Shown in pieces: positions 46,746 through 58,055 of a stretch of DNA of 64,000 nt (the stretch's first letter is position 1; the number at the start of each line of letters is the position of its first letter). Origin of the DNA: Stenopsyche tienmushanensis (lineage: Eukaryota; Arthropoda; Insecta; Trichoptera; Stenopsychidae); assembly GCA_008973525.1 (NCBI GenBank), contig WACJ01000438.1, positions 62,001 to 126,000 of the forward strand, in the 5' to 3' direction. The position numbers and the translations under genes were made by a program. The notes beneath the pieces are model-generated. The model saw only the letters and a program-made list of their open reading frames with translations. It ran no database searches and was not told the DNA's origin.

Positions 46746-49498
46746 CGTTTTATCCATCAAGCTCGCCGTATAGTCTGATATACAATCTGATTTTCCCCTA
46801 TTTCGTTATATTGAACATTTTTTAAGAGTTAACATTTCAGTTCTTAAGTCAAAACTCGCTGGATTTTATGAAAAAAAGCAAAGGTGATTTTAAAGAAAAG
46901 TAGCAGAAGATGATAAATTATGCAATAAATTATTTTGTATAAGAAAAGTTCGATAAAACCTATGAAAAATAATTTTGAATCACATTAAAAAAAAACGACA
47001 TAACTTATGGCAACATCTAATATATAATAAAATATAGTAATTATTTATTTTCTCTCTGTCATATAAATAAATAAAGTCTTTATTTTGCTTAAAAATATTT
47101 GGCAGTTATGCAATTATATTGGTTTTTAGCCGCAATCTTAACACTTTACAGTCGGTGCCCGTAACTTTAGCGTATAAAAAAGAAATAGATTTAAATTTCT
47201 TTCTAGGGATGACAGTATATACATGCGTCAATATTTTAATCTTATAAATATAGCATAATTCAATTAATTTTTGTACAAAACGATGAAATTACTGAATCTC
47301 ATATTTTCAATGCTTACAATTTTGTAGATGTATGTATTCAACTTTATGTTTCTTTTAGAATGTTTTCAATGATAGTGTTTTTTATTTTATTTTATTTTAA
47401 ATATGCTTTTTACCATAGGTTTCCTTCTTGCAAATGCTAATATTTTTCTTAAATATACATAAGTACATATAATAAAGAATTTGGTTTTACATAGATATGT
47501 TTGAATTTACTTATTAAATTTTAGTAATGTTAACAAGATGAGAAAATCGTTAGGGTTGTTTGGGTTTTTTCCTTTTTTTTAAATGATTTTTCTTCAAATA
47601 TACTGAATTGAAATTGATATGTACCCTCCTAAATTAACTGATTAGCTTTACTATGTCTTTATGTTATCTTACAATTTATGAATGTTTAAAACGAACAACA
47701 TCTGTTTTGGATTTCGACCGATGCTCTTAATTTATAGATGTTATTTAATCTGCATTCCGTAACATCGTTCATTCAGAGAGCATTCAAGAAAATGCCTTCA
47801 AATCAAACTGAAGCGCGTCAGCACCCGCCTAATATGTGTTAACACTTTCCAGGCACTATATAATGCAAATTATTTTGGAAAACAGGATTCAGAAATAACA
47901 TTATTATATATATGTCGAGGATACGGTATATCCTTGATTATGCTCTATGATTTAAATTATGGCAAAAAATAATTTCGAAATGCAGAAAATATTAATATTT
48001 TAAAGTTTTAATTCAAACTCATTTATCCGTTTTTTTTTATTATCCATAACATCAAATATGAAGTCGCCAAAAAATTCTATGATGGACCAATCGAGATATT
48101 TAAAATCTTATTTTATGGCAAAATTAGTAACAATCTTATGGGATATTTTAAACTTCTTTAGCTCATTTTGAAATCATTTGCGTTATACAATGTCACGACG
48201 TCCGTGACCGAAATTCTTTCAACTATATGATATTTATGTATGGTACTTTGCAACAAAACTCCTATTTTTGTACGAATGACATATTTAGATAGACACGCAA
48301 TTGTAAATTATAATAAAATACAAATTAATTGAATTATTTATATAAAAAAGCAAAAACATACTACCAAATGCGTAGAGCAGAATATATTACATTAATTAAT
48401 AAGTGACATGCTTTGCGAAATAAAATTTCACCAATGTATATTATCATCTAAAAGATTAGCTTTACATTTCAATTGATGGTATTTCTATAAATATTTGCAA
48501 TTATACCTCCATTAATGTTTCTGCACATCTATGAACTTAATGTTTTGAAGCTTAATTTCTTCATTGATTTTTAAATGATTCACAATGACATTGACCAATT
48601 TTCCGGCAATGTTTATATTGAAGCTTAATCGTTTTGCATAAGAGTGTGTATAATTTAAGCGCAAAAGTATGGATAATGCGTGCATGAATTAAATTTTAAT
48701 TGGTTTCCGTTATCAATGTTGTGTTTATAACTAATCTGATGATAGTTATATCTTGATGATCAAAAAATGTAGGCAATCTCGATAAAATAATCATTCATTG
48801 TATCTCACATTAAAAGAATTTGAGATACAGTGTAGTTGTCTAAACACACATTTTATGGCAATTATGTATGAACTGTTCTCTCGATTCATCGCAAAAAAAT
48901 TATAGGATGAAATGTGATATAAAAACGATGGAAAACCTATTGCTTTGTCGATAAGAATGGCATTTTGATAGTACCACAAATGATTAATATCTTATATTTA
49001 TAAAACGTATTTTATTGCTGCGCGTGTGCTGTCATCGTGGCACGTGGTATACCAAAGAGGATTAAGATATTACAAATATATTTCAAACATAGATATGGTA
49101 CGTGTAACATGTTTTTGTTAATGTTATGACATTGGGATAAACAACAAGAAAAATTGTTCCTAGACTTATAAGCCATAGAAGATATTTATCTTCATTATAA
49201 ATGGACGTGCATCAGATATCCGCAAGAAGTTAACACCTGGTCTTGCATTAGTGATGCATTTTAGAATGTATGTCACATTAATTCATTTCCTTTCGATTAT
49301 AACAACTAATTATGTCCACGTGCTCTATGTCTTTTATGTTATTGCAGATCGATTATATATATATATATACGTATAGTTTCATCGTGTTTTTCTTTTAGGC
49401 CTGATGTAATGGATTATTAAGTCTAATCGTGATAAAATGACCATAATAAAATAATTTTCTTATTAGGGAAAAACTATGATAAATCGAAAAACACCGAC
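46746..49498. other. long AT-rich stretch, nothing recognised
   Basis: Low-complexity TTTTA runs occur near 47370-47400 and a TA run at 49355-49370. No gene or paired terminal repeats were found. Confidence 0.4.
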
Positions 49499-50090
49499 AA
49501 TATTTTTTTTTCGAGGGTTACGGGGTATTTTGCTACGTTTCACACATAAGCTCTATGTCCTAAGTATCAGGGTTATCGATTAAAAAAAATTACATTTTGA
49601 AAAAAATATCCAAAATTTCACCATTAATTTTTCATAACTTTTTATACAGTGGTCGTTATAGCAAACAATAACTGTTTTTGTATTTTGCAATATATTTTTG
49701 ATCTAAATAAATCATTATTTTATGTATATAGTTTAAAGAAAATTAGTTTTGAGCTTCCAAAGTCACACAAAATGTGCAAACGAATGAGAAGTGTCAACTT
49801 CTAAATTATTTAAACGAAATAATAATAACTATCTTGAACTTAGTTTAGTTTTAAAAAGTTCTCTAAATTATATCCTTTCCAACGATATGCTACATGTTAT
49901 ACAAATCATTAAATAAGTCGTTAAACTTGAAGAGTTACCAATTTGGCAAGGTCAGAATTAGGAAAGTATTTTTTATGTTCAAGATGTTTTTATTAAATTT
50001 ATTTACAAAATTCTCTGAAAAAATCTCTGCTTCGTATACACGCATGACACAATTTCTTTATTTAAGCTGCAGTTGTCTGAAGTAGCATTT
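49499..50090 (+). repeat. family X, truncated copy
   Basis: It parallels 44850-45380 closely, for example TTTGCTACGTTTCACACATA, TATGTCCTAAGTATCAG, TGAGCTTCCAAAGTCACA, TTGAACTTAGTTTAGTTTT and CCAACGATATGCTACATGTT. The outer tips of the terminal repeats are missing. Confidence 0.8.
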
Positions 50091-50127
50091 CTTCTTATAT
50101 TTTTTAAAGGAGGCAAAAATAAAAGAG

Positions 50128-50335
50128 AGAAGCTTTTCTGGATTCTATCGTGACGGGGGATAAGACGTGGATGTATCACTATACCCTAGAAATAATTAGA
50201 AATTCAAAATACAATCCATAGGGGAATTTCATTTTTTGATCCTACATACATTTTATTACTTTCTGGATGACATTCGAATATAATATCGATGATGAGCATT
50301 CCATCATATTTAACCTTATAACAGTCAAACGTGGA
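50128..50335 (+). pseudogene. mariner transposase fragment
   Basis: The plus strand reads AFLDSIVTGDKTWMYHYTP from about 50133, the block around the first catalytic Asp in the lineage of 44021-44729. The Glu of the usual GDET is Lys here. Similarity fades downstream. Confidence 0.8.
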
Positions 50336-50489
50336 AGGAGAGAAGGAGGCATATCAGGTTAGATCGCAAACATTACAGGTTCGTACCAATTAAATACTAA
50401 GACAGTATGTATAATTGCTAATAAGATGCATTTTTTAATATGGTATTGATCAGCGTTTTCTAATTACTTTGAGATAAATAAGTTTTATG

Positions 50490-51766
50490 CAGGGCTTTGA
50501 ACCGGAACTGAACTAAAAACCGATATTTTTGAAACTGAACTGAACCATTTTATTATGTTAGTCTTGTTAATTGTCCAAACTCCAAACTAGGACTCCCAGA
50601 TTTCAATTCTATTTAGGTTCTATCTAACATTTAATCAACTATTTATATTATATTTGTCGCCAGAGCCGTAAATAGGGTATGATGCGCCCGTGGCAAAAAT
50701 CTAAATTGCGCCCCCTCCCCCCTATTTTCGTGATATCAAGAAGTTGTTCATTTGTCAATTTTTTTCTATAGATCTGAAAATAAATTTTTGATTTTTAATA
50801 TGTGCAAGAGAAGAATATAATAACCTATTAATGTATAAAATTAAAAACTAAGTCGGCTTTTTAGTTAAATTTTCATATATTCTTGACAAATTTTACCCCA
50901 AAAAAGTAATTTATTAACGCGAAAACCTTAAAACTTCAAGTATATCCAATAAACAAAATTATACTGAAAAAACTCCCAAAAATTCAGCCAGTTCGATTTA
51001 AAACTTTTTAAGCCCCAACTTAAGTCGTTTTTGAAAATACAGATTCGAGATAATCTCATTTAACCCATTGACGCACAGTTACCGTCAAATACCGTCATGA
51101 GTCAGCAGATAATACCTGCTTATTACGCCAGATAAATCCATGCATACCATCTTCGCCGACACTTCAAATCAAAGACTCTCAAGCTTGACATCGATTATCT
51201 GTCCAGTGGCTTTATCTACTTCGAGTCAATTTTCAGAGTAATGAGAATGAGAAGTACTTGTTTTCAACCTTTTTTATTGAGACAGAGGATCCTGTTTAAT
51301 TTTTCTTATATTATATTTGGATAAGATAAGATTTGAAGTGCTGCGAAGAAAATATGCAGACTTATCTGGCACAAGAAGACGCAGGGGAACCCCACGCAAA
51401 ATACCGAAAATGACTCCGTAATACTGATATGTCAATTAACGCGTATTATTTAGAGTAGAATGGTCAAGTAAAATAAAAACCACGCGCAACTCTCTCAATC
51501 GGGTCGGTATCCTACGTTTTGCGCCCCAAGCCCAGTTGCGCCCGTGGCAGGCGCCTGCTTTGCCACGCCCTAATTACGACCCTGTTTGTCGCCTACATGA
51601 AAGCTCTAAAATCGGAGGTATCAATATTATCTAATAAATAAATTGTATAATAAATTCATAGCCGTTACTCTTCCCGGAACAAAAATCGTAAACGAACCGA
51701 TATAAATGTATGTAATTAAACCGGAACGAAAAACCAAAATAAAAAACATAACGGTTCAACGTCCTG
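50490..51766. mobile_element. AACCG-end hAT-like element carrying another hAT
   Basis: It begins CAGGGCTTTGAACCGGAACT and ends as the inverted CAGGACGTTGAACCGTTATG. The flanks GTTTTATG (50482-50489) and GTTTTAAA (51767-51774) match at 6 of 8 bases, consistent with a worn hAT duplication. Without the nested insertion it is about 345 bp. There is no transposase. Relatives lie at 12150, 25466, 28923, 60990 and 63017. Confidence 0.75.
50661..51584 (+). mobile_element. CAGGGCCGTAA-type hAT, 924 bp, perfect 8-bp duplication
   Basis: The ends are CAGAGCCGTAAATAGGG and, inverted, CAGGGTCGTAATTAGGG. They are flanked by identical TTTGTCGC copies at 50653-50660 and 51585-51592, defining hAT. Subterminal GCGCCCGTGGCA repeats lie at both sides. 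The interior has no readable transposase. Related pieces lie at 17683-18060, 39530-39656 and 57830-57960. This copy is one of the cleaner insertions in the window. Confidence 0.9.
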
Positions 51767-51786
51767 GTTTTAAATATTCATATATA

Positions 51787-52239
51787 CGAGGGACATTCAA
51801 ATATAGCCCGGAATTTTGCTGTACAAATTTGATAATGAGTTCCCTTCATTAGAGTTTATTTTTCTATCGGATAGGAAGCTTTTTGAACCCGTCACTGAAG
51901 AAACAATTGCGCACGTATTGTTCGACCGCAGCGTTGTCTTGAAATCGTTGCCCTCCCAATGCCCAATTAAACATAGAACTGTGTTTCAAATCTCAAACTT
52001 CACTTGATTTTACGCCTTCGTTTATAAGAAAACGAAAAATTACGCGTTGCACAACAGAGGATGCCATTTATCGCCTTCTTTCTTGAGTGACGGGATCAAG
52101 AAGCTTCCTATCCAATGGAATAATTGTATTTCTGATAAAGGAAACTATGTAAAAAAATAAGATACTCCATTTGTATTTTTATATATCACTAGTAATTTTT
52201 TTTACAGAAAAATTCCGGTTAATATTTGAATGCCCCTCG
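51787..52239. mobile_element. 453-bp foldback-like TA element (CGAGGG ends)
   Basis: CGAGGGACATTCAAATATAG at the left and, inverted, CGAGGGGCATTCAAATATTA at the right, with TA borders (51785-51786 and 52240-52241). Inward, a second inverted block pairs CGGATAGGAAGCTTTTTGAA with TTGATCCCGTCACTCAAGAA-type sequence, so each arm is about 120 bp. TA duplication and CGAGGG ends suggest a Tc1/mariner (maT-like) derivative. A truncated relative lies at 13058-13260. Confidence 0.85.
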
Positions 52240-52241
52240 TA

Positions 52242-54109
52242 CAAACATTTCTCATGCACTTATTTTATTTATATTTTAATGGATCATATCAAATGAAATA
52301 ACGGTATCAAAACCCTCTAAAGATGATGATGCACTGTATATCAAGAGCTTGTAAATCCGTATTTTTCAAATAATATATTTTAACACCAATAACGCTTTTT
52401 ATGGTTTTCGCTCACCAGAATATTAAATCAAAATTGGTGTCACTCATCATACAATTCATCGATCGGAAAAAAGTCTTCTAACGGTTTTTTCAGTCATTAA
52501 TGTGTTAAATTCATAGCTATAAGATTGCTGCGATTGAAAATAACTTTATTACTATACAGTTGCAGTTTTTTTCAAATCGCAAATTAATATATGTTGCATA
52601 AGTCTTACGATATTTCCCGAGTGTGGCCTTATTTGCGTAAAATAGCTTAATTATAAGGAAAAAATATTGCCGAATTTTCAATTTTCCGCATCGTGTTTAT
52701 TTTCAGCGCGATAATAAAAGCTTCAAATTTGAAAATAACACAAGGAATAATATGAAGAGAACGTCAATTTTGTCAACAACGCGGAAAAAAAACGCCGAAA
52801 AATATTATCGACGAAAAACGCAGATAAAATCATTTTCTATTACGGAATCACTTTTTGCGCTATAAAATTGTAAATTGATGGTGAAATTAACAAAAAATCG
52901 ACGTTTCATAAGTGAAAAAATTGATAATCTCTCGGAAAAAATTCATATTCAACGCAACACTCGTGTTCATTCAATTGGTGTTCTTCAACTTTCGGTAAAA
53001 ACGACGATCGCCTTAATCCGCATTAAATTTACGTGTTTTCGGCGGTGTTAAATATTGAATAGCTGAGTTATCTCCCAATGGTTTGTACTATTTAGTAAGC
53101 GGATACTATTAAAGCGGAGAAATAATGAAATTTGAAGGAATATCATTAAAGATGTTCAACTCGTTTAATTACATCGAACGCTGAAATTCTGCATGCTAAT
53201 TTGGCTAGCAGCGGCGAGCAACATTTATTTTAGCGGTTTTTTATTTTGCTTGAAAAAGTTAATATGATTGAGGAAATAGTAGAAATATTAACACGCTGAT
53301 TCACTGTGATTTAAGCATTGTCGTCTGTGTATTGCAAATTTAATAACGAATCAATGACATTTTTTGCTTGAAATGTGCCAAACAATACGTGTGTAATGAA
53401 AGATCTATTAACATCTTCACATTTTGTTGCTGAATACAGTAATCTGGCATAAGTATATCAAAACCATATGGAAAAATTTTAATATAATTAATATATTAAC
53501 GTAAAAATAATTTAGCACGCAATAATATTGGCAATTTTTTAAAAAGTCTTAACCAATTTCGATACATTCTGAGAATATATATATATTATTTATGAAGTCT
53601 TGCAACATTAATATCAAATTCAAAGACTAATATAGGTTTCAAAAATGACTCGAAGAAAGCATCGATAAATACGTTCAAACTTAGAAATAATTTCACATGC
53701 GAATCTTTCTGTACTTTTAATTCTGACTGTTAAATATCTGAAAAATTCAGGCACATAAATTTCAATTAATTTTGTAATAATTGCATATAATTTGAAACTG
53801 ATTCCATATTTATTGAGAAAATCGTATTAAAATTTGCAAACAAAAATGTCTTGCAAAACAAATTCCGCGCATGAATAATGGTCGTGCTAATATAAAAACT
53901 TTCTCGAATACACACCCAATAACTCACCAAAGTTTCATCGCAATTGGATGAACGATATAAAAATGTATACCTAGCAAACTCCTTGCTCCGCGACATACAT
54001 TAATTTTTATATATAAGATATAGAAATATTTTCTTTGCAGTATGAAATTTAAGCCATGAAAGTGTTTTGTTATGTCAACTGAGAAAGATAAATCTTGCAA
54101 TCATGTTGA
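52242..54109. other. AT-rich stretch; one weak repeat
   Basis: Around 53885-53985 the complement of TTCATCCAATTGCGATGAAACTTTGG matches the interior of the element at 10317-11320 (about 11120). Otherwise I see nothing supportable. Confidence 0.4.
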
Positions 54110-54595
54110 ATTTTTTTGTGCGATTTCGAAGTTATGCGGTTTTTTTAAGCATTTATTTTTATTTTTATAAAGAGTGCGTATCAAGATATTTTGGATAGAA
54201 TAGGAAATAAATCATCAACACTAACTGAAATTTGGAAAAAATATATAATTTGGGATTGTGTAAATCATATTACATCTGCTATCGCAGAATTACGATTTTT
54301 GAAAAAATTGATTAGGTTTTTTTTTGCATTTTTTCAATGTTTGCAAGAGGTCCTTTAAATGTTATTTTTTAATTGCCTTATTGTTTTCCTGTTTTTTTAT
54401 TAACTTTTTTTATGCGATTTTGGATATATTTTATATATCTGATTCAAAGTTATGCGGTTTTTAAAATCCATAGAACGCATCTTCACTTTTTCTATGTAAG
54501 TCATAGCTTTTTTTGTGCGATTTTTTGTGGAACGTGGACCTTATCTATCGCACAAAAAAAGTTTAAACGTTTTTTTTCTTTCAAACCTCAGAATT
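54110..54595. mobile_element. TTAA-type element, second copy without family Y
   Basis: It parallels 31610-31765 (AGAATAGGAAATAAATCAT, GAAATTTGGAAAAAA) and then 32225-32330 (GCGATTTTGGATATATTTTA, AAAGTTATGCGGTTTTTAA), skipping the Y block. The TATGCGATTTTT words also occur near 1430-1545 in the pogo-like element. Terminal CACATTCCCGTCGG ends were not found. Confidence 0.6.
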
Positions 54596-56455
54596 GTTAA
54601 AGAATCTTGGAGCAGGATAATCAACGTACCACGATATTATAATAATGGAATATTCGTATTCATTTAAGAAAACAGAGAACCATCTCTGATTTAAGCCTCG
54701 AGATTTTATCAAAATGATCGTAAATATTAATTTTGACAGGGATATCAAACATTATTTTGGTTATTTTCATTAAGGTTCGGGTTCAAATCCAGATTGTTGA
54801 AAAAATATTCACCGTACCAACACATTTGGGAGATCGGAAATATTAATATTTCTGATCGATCGTCACTATCCAGTTTTATTCTGATTTTCTGGATTTGTAA
54901 AAGTAAATGCTGAGGCGATTATTAAAGTCGTGCAGGGACGCCCATGAGTGAGTGATTGAATTGGCAACAATAATTAAATTATCATTTATATTCGATGATA
55001 AATTCGCTACTCACTCATAGATTCTTTCCTCACCTATCTTTCCAAATAATCATTTATTTACTTTACCATATATGGAAGGCAATGGGGAACCACCACATTA
55101 AATCCTTTCCCTAGTAAGATCTCCTATGGAGATATCGAATGTGACACATCAATATTCATGCTTTAATGGACGTCATAAGGACTTTAAAGTAAAATTATGA
55201 GTGGTCAATTGAAAGCGAGGATCTACTGCGATCATAATTTGAGACGCTCAATGTTCAGGATTTAGAACCACGGTTATGTTTATTGTTATGAATACATCAA
55301 TCATGGTGAATCTTATGTATTCACTAATATCCAGCGTTTATTATTGTGAGTGCTTCATGGAAGATTTTGAATAAACTAGTGATAAATAGACAACATGTTG
55401 ACAACATGAGTTTGTCAATGTTTGTACTGGCCGCATAATAACACCTAGAGGAAAATGCATTTTCCTGTTTTTAATTTTCACCAAATTTCAATGCTATTAT
55501 ACCCATTTAAATTCCGAGTATTGCAAATCCAAATTGAAAAAGCAAAGATCTCCGACACCCACTCAAATGTTAATTCCTTGAGTGATAAAATATTAATTAT
55601 TTAGCAGTCTGAAGAAAAAAATTAATATCAATTTAGAACTGTGAGTGCCAATATATAAACCAGGAGCTGCTTAGCTCCTTAGCGAGAAAACGCTTTACTT
55701 TCATTTCTATTCAAATATTTAAAATGTTCTATTATCTACAAAATGGTTGAGAAACGTCGAACTATAAGACTAATTTGCTTATTAAAAAAATGTTGATTGG
55801 TTCGGACTGCATATGGACAGAATGTCATGATGAGAAGTCATGTCTGCAAGCCTTGAAGCAATCACATGAATAAAACGGACGTTAGCCATATCTTACATGT
55901 GTGCACCTCATGATTCGTTCCCCCAGACAAATTGTTAATCTATATCAGTATTTACGACCAATATTTTCTTTAAAGGCTGTATTTCAATAGTCTAAAGCAA
56001 ATAGAAACTTCAAATTAATCATCAATGAAAGGATTTCTATTGTGTTTAGAGAAATAAAATTATATTTTAAATTATTAGCATCGTTAAAACTCCGCAGCAT
56101 TTTGTGGTGTCATCTATTGATGCACACATGGATTTGAACATCAAATCATGCATCCTTAGCATGATTGATTATTTATAAATAGTGAGTAAAATCAATAAGA
56201 CTTGACAAATGTGTAAACAAAATTAGTTCAAAACATATTTATAAACTGATAGATAATAACATTTTACGTTAGACACAAATATTTGTCATTCAACCAGAGG
56301 AAAATCAATAAAGATATTATAGTTAAATTTATAAATCATTAACGAGTTAAATATGTTTATGTATTTTTTGAGATGAAACATCTATGGGAGCGATAAAATG
56401 GCTTAAACGTCACGAAAAGTGAAACTGAAAGCGACTGTTGGGCGTATAGATACGC
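54596..56455. other. AT-rich stretch, nothing recognised
   Basis: No gene, tRNA or paired terminal repeats. The GGGTTCAAATCC string at about 54780 looks like a tRNA T-loop but lacks the rest of a tRNA. Confidence 0.4.
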
Positions 56456-56553
56456 TACGCGCATGCGTCGCCCCGCCTCTATGATACGTAGCGTAAAGCA
56501 ACCAATACACCAGTAGCAAGCCTATTTTATTATATATGACACAACCCACAGTG
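56456..56553 (-). repeat. dispersed repeat Q, copy 2
   Basis: Inverted match to 8362-8476. It lies immediately left of a GC-rich island. Confidence 0.6.
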
Positions 56554-56616
56554 CAATCTTTTAGCTAAAAATTTACATTAACAAATGGAAAAAATCAATA
56601 CAATTGTAGCGACTGA

Positions 56617-57012
56617 CGTGAAAAAATCGGCTATCTTCGTCGCTGCGACTTAAATGTCACGTTATTCGCACACGAATCTGCCGCTGAGAGCATCTCGGCG
56701 CGATACGTCATCGATCGCGGCGCAATCCGTGAAAATGGTCCCGACCCGCGAATCGGCTACGATGAACGACGGAACACGTTAATGATTCAATTACGGAGCA
56801 AACAGTTGATGATCCATCCGATGCTAGACGCTTTTTTCGGGTGGGTCTTTGCGCGGGGCTTTGTCAGGGGTGGGGTCGTCCGAGGAGATCCTTTTGCATC
56901 GGGCTCTATACTCTCTTTTGTCCGAAGAGGTCCTTCTTCGTCGAGGTCTGCTCGAGGACTCTTCGAATTCGAATTTTCCCAGGATTTCTTTTGTTTAACA
57001 CATTTTTATTAG
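56617..57012 (+). other. GC/CpG-rich open frame, 131 codons, unknown
   Basis: After a TGA at 56614-56616 the plus strand stays open for 131 codons to a TAG at 57010-57012. The first ATG in this frame is codon 56 (56782). The first half reads as a plausible soluble protein (for example LRRCDLNVTLFAHESAAESI); the second half is Arg/Gly/Ser-rich. The GC-rich, CpG-rich composition alone lowers stop frequency. It may be a promoter or first-exon island of a plus-strand gene. No donor was pinned down and no family is recognised. Confidence 0.3.
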
Positions 57013-57246
57013 AATTATGCATAAGTGCGACGCTTTTATCGCTGTTATAATTCTGAAGAATTTAGCTCAATAATTTTACTTTTATCATAGCAGAATGCCA
57101 TTAAATCTGCGCGGAACCTTGCAAAACCACTCATAACTTATCGATGCAAAAGTGCTCAAAAATTAAGGTTCCTGAGGGCGGGGAAATGATTTTGTTTCAA
57201 AATTAGTACACCAAACGTCTAGAGCAGATCTTGACGGTCAATTTGT

Positions 57247-57504
57247 TTGGTCCCGTGTATTTATCGGCCAGTTTGTCCAGTCACAGTATTTTTTTCCAAT
57301 GGAGAGGTCATCACGAGTTCCCATCCATGCGAGATCCGCGTGGTCATCCGTTTTTTAACTTTGCACAACATTACCACCGCGAATATCCATCAGAAACTCG
57401 TGGAAGTTTATGGCAGTGATGTGATGAGTCGACAGCATGCCTTAAAATATATTAGATTGTCAGAGAATGTCACACTTGGTACTCACAATCAGAGCCGTAT
57501 ATGA
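57247..57504 (+). pseudogene. mariner transposase N-terminal fragment
   Basis: The plus strand reads RFLTLHNITTANIHQKLVEV, YGSDVMSRQHALKYIRLSEN, the N-terminal helix-turn-helix region of the mariner lineage at 44021-44729, uninterrupted for about 60 codons. It then runs into the composite element that begins near 57510. The same gene resumes at about 57997. Confidence 0.85.
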
Positions 57505-57509
57505 TATAC

Positions 57510-57960
57510 AAAGATAGTTCCAAAAGTACCCGACCTAATGTATAGATGGCGGTTACTTTTGTAAAAAAAAAATACTATGAAAGAAAATGTCTAGATACTA
57601 GGTTGCTTCCGTGATCGTACAGATCATAGAAAATGCCTCAAAAAGCCATAAAAGAGGACAGAGTGGCCATAAGGCTTGTATGCTCAATCGGTCCGCTTTT
57701 CGGACCGCTGATATAACGAATGAGCGGCTCGCGATCGGGTGCCAACATAACCATAATGAAGAAAAGAGGGATCAGACAACTTAGCATATATTATAAAAAT
57801 GAACAGAGTCAATCAGTGTTGGTCCATGTAAAGTAGAATAGTTGAGTAAAATAAAAAGCATGTGCAACTCTCGACCGGGTCGGTATTCTGCGTTTTGCGC
57901 CCCAAGCCTAGTTGCGCCCGTGGCGGGCGCCTGTTTTGTCACGCCCTAGTTACGGCCCTG
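57510..57960. mobile_element. palindrome-family element joined to a hAT end, copy F
   Basis: The left end is AGTTCCAAAAGTACCCGACC, as in copies A-C. The palindrome (57689-57707) and the AGAGTCAATCAGTGTTGG block follow. The right part is TTGCGCCCGTGGCGGGCGCC then CTAGTTACGGCCCTG, the end of the CAGGGCCGTAA hAT family. It sits between two pieces of one mariner gene. The same order occurs at 39160-39656. Confidence 0.7.
57689..57707. repeat. 19-bp palindrome, copy F
   Basis: CGGTCCGCTTTTCGGACCG. On the minus strand the open frame reads EPLIRYISGPKSGPIEHTSL. Confidence 0.9.
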
Positions 57961-57996
57961 CTTTCTTACTTACTTACTTTTACTTTCTTGCTTTTC

Positions 57997-58055
57997 ACTG
58001 ATATTTCTCGAATACTCTTTGATGATATTGTGTCGGAAAAACTTGATTATAAGTA
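57997..58055 (+). pseudogene. mariner transposase fragment, continuation
   Basis: The plus strand reads TDISRILFDDIVSEKLDYKY, matching the PDIS...DIVSEKLGY region that normally lies about 60 residues downstream of the fragment ending at 57504. The join supports insertion of the composite element into this mariner with local loss. A CTTA/CTTT microsatellite (57961-57995) lies at the junction. Confidence 0.8.

Noticed and set aside
53766..53996. 76-codon minus-strand frame
   Set aside because: Part of it translates a dispersed repeat also present at about 11120, in a different frame there.
54770..54800. GGGTTCAAATCC string resembling a tRNA T-arm
   Set aside because: No acceptor stem, D-arm or anticodon arm can be built around it.
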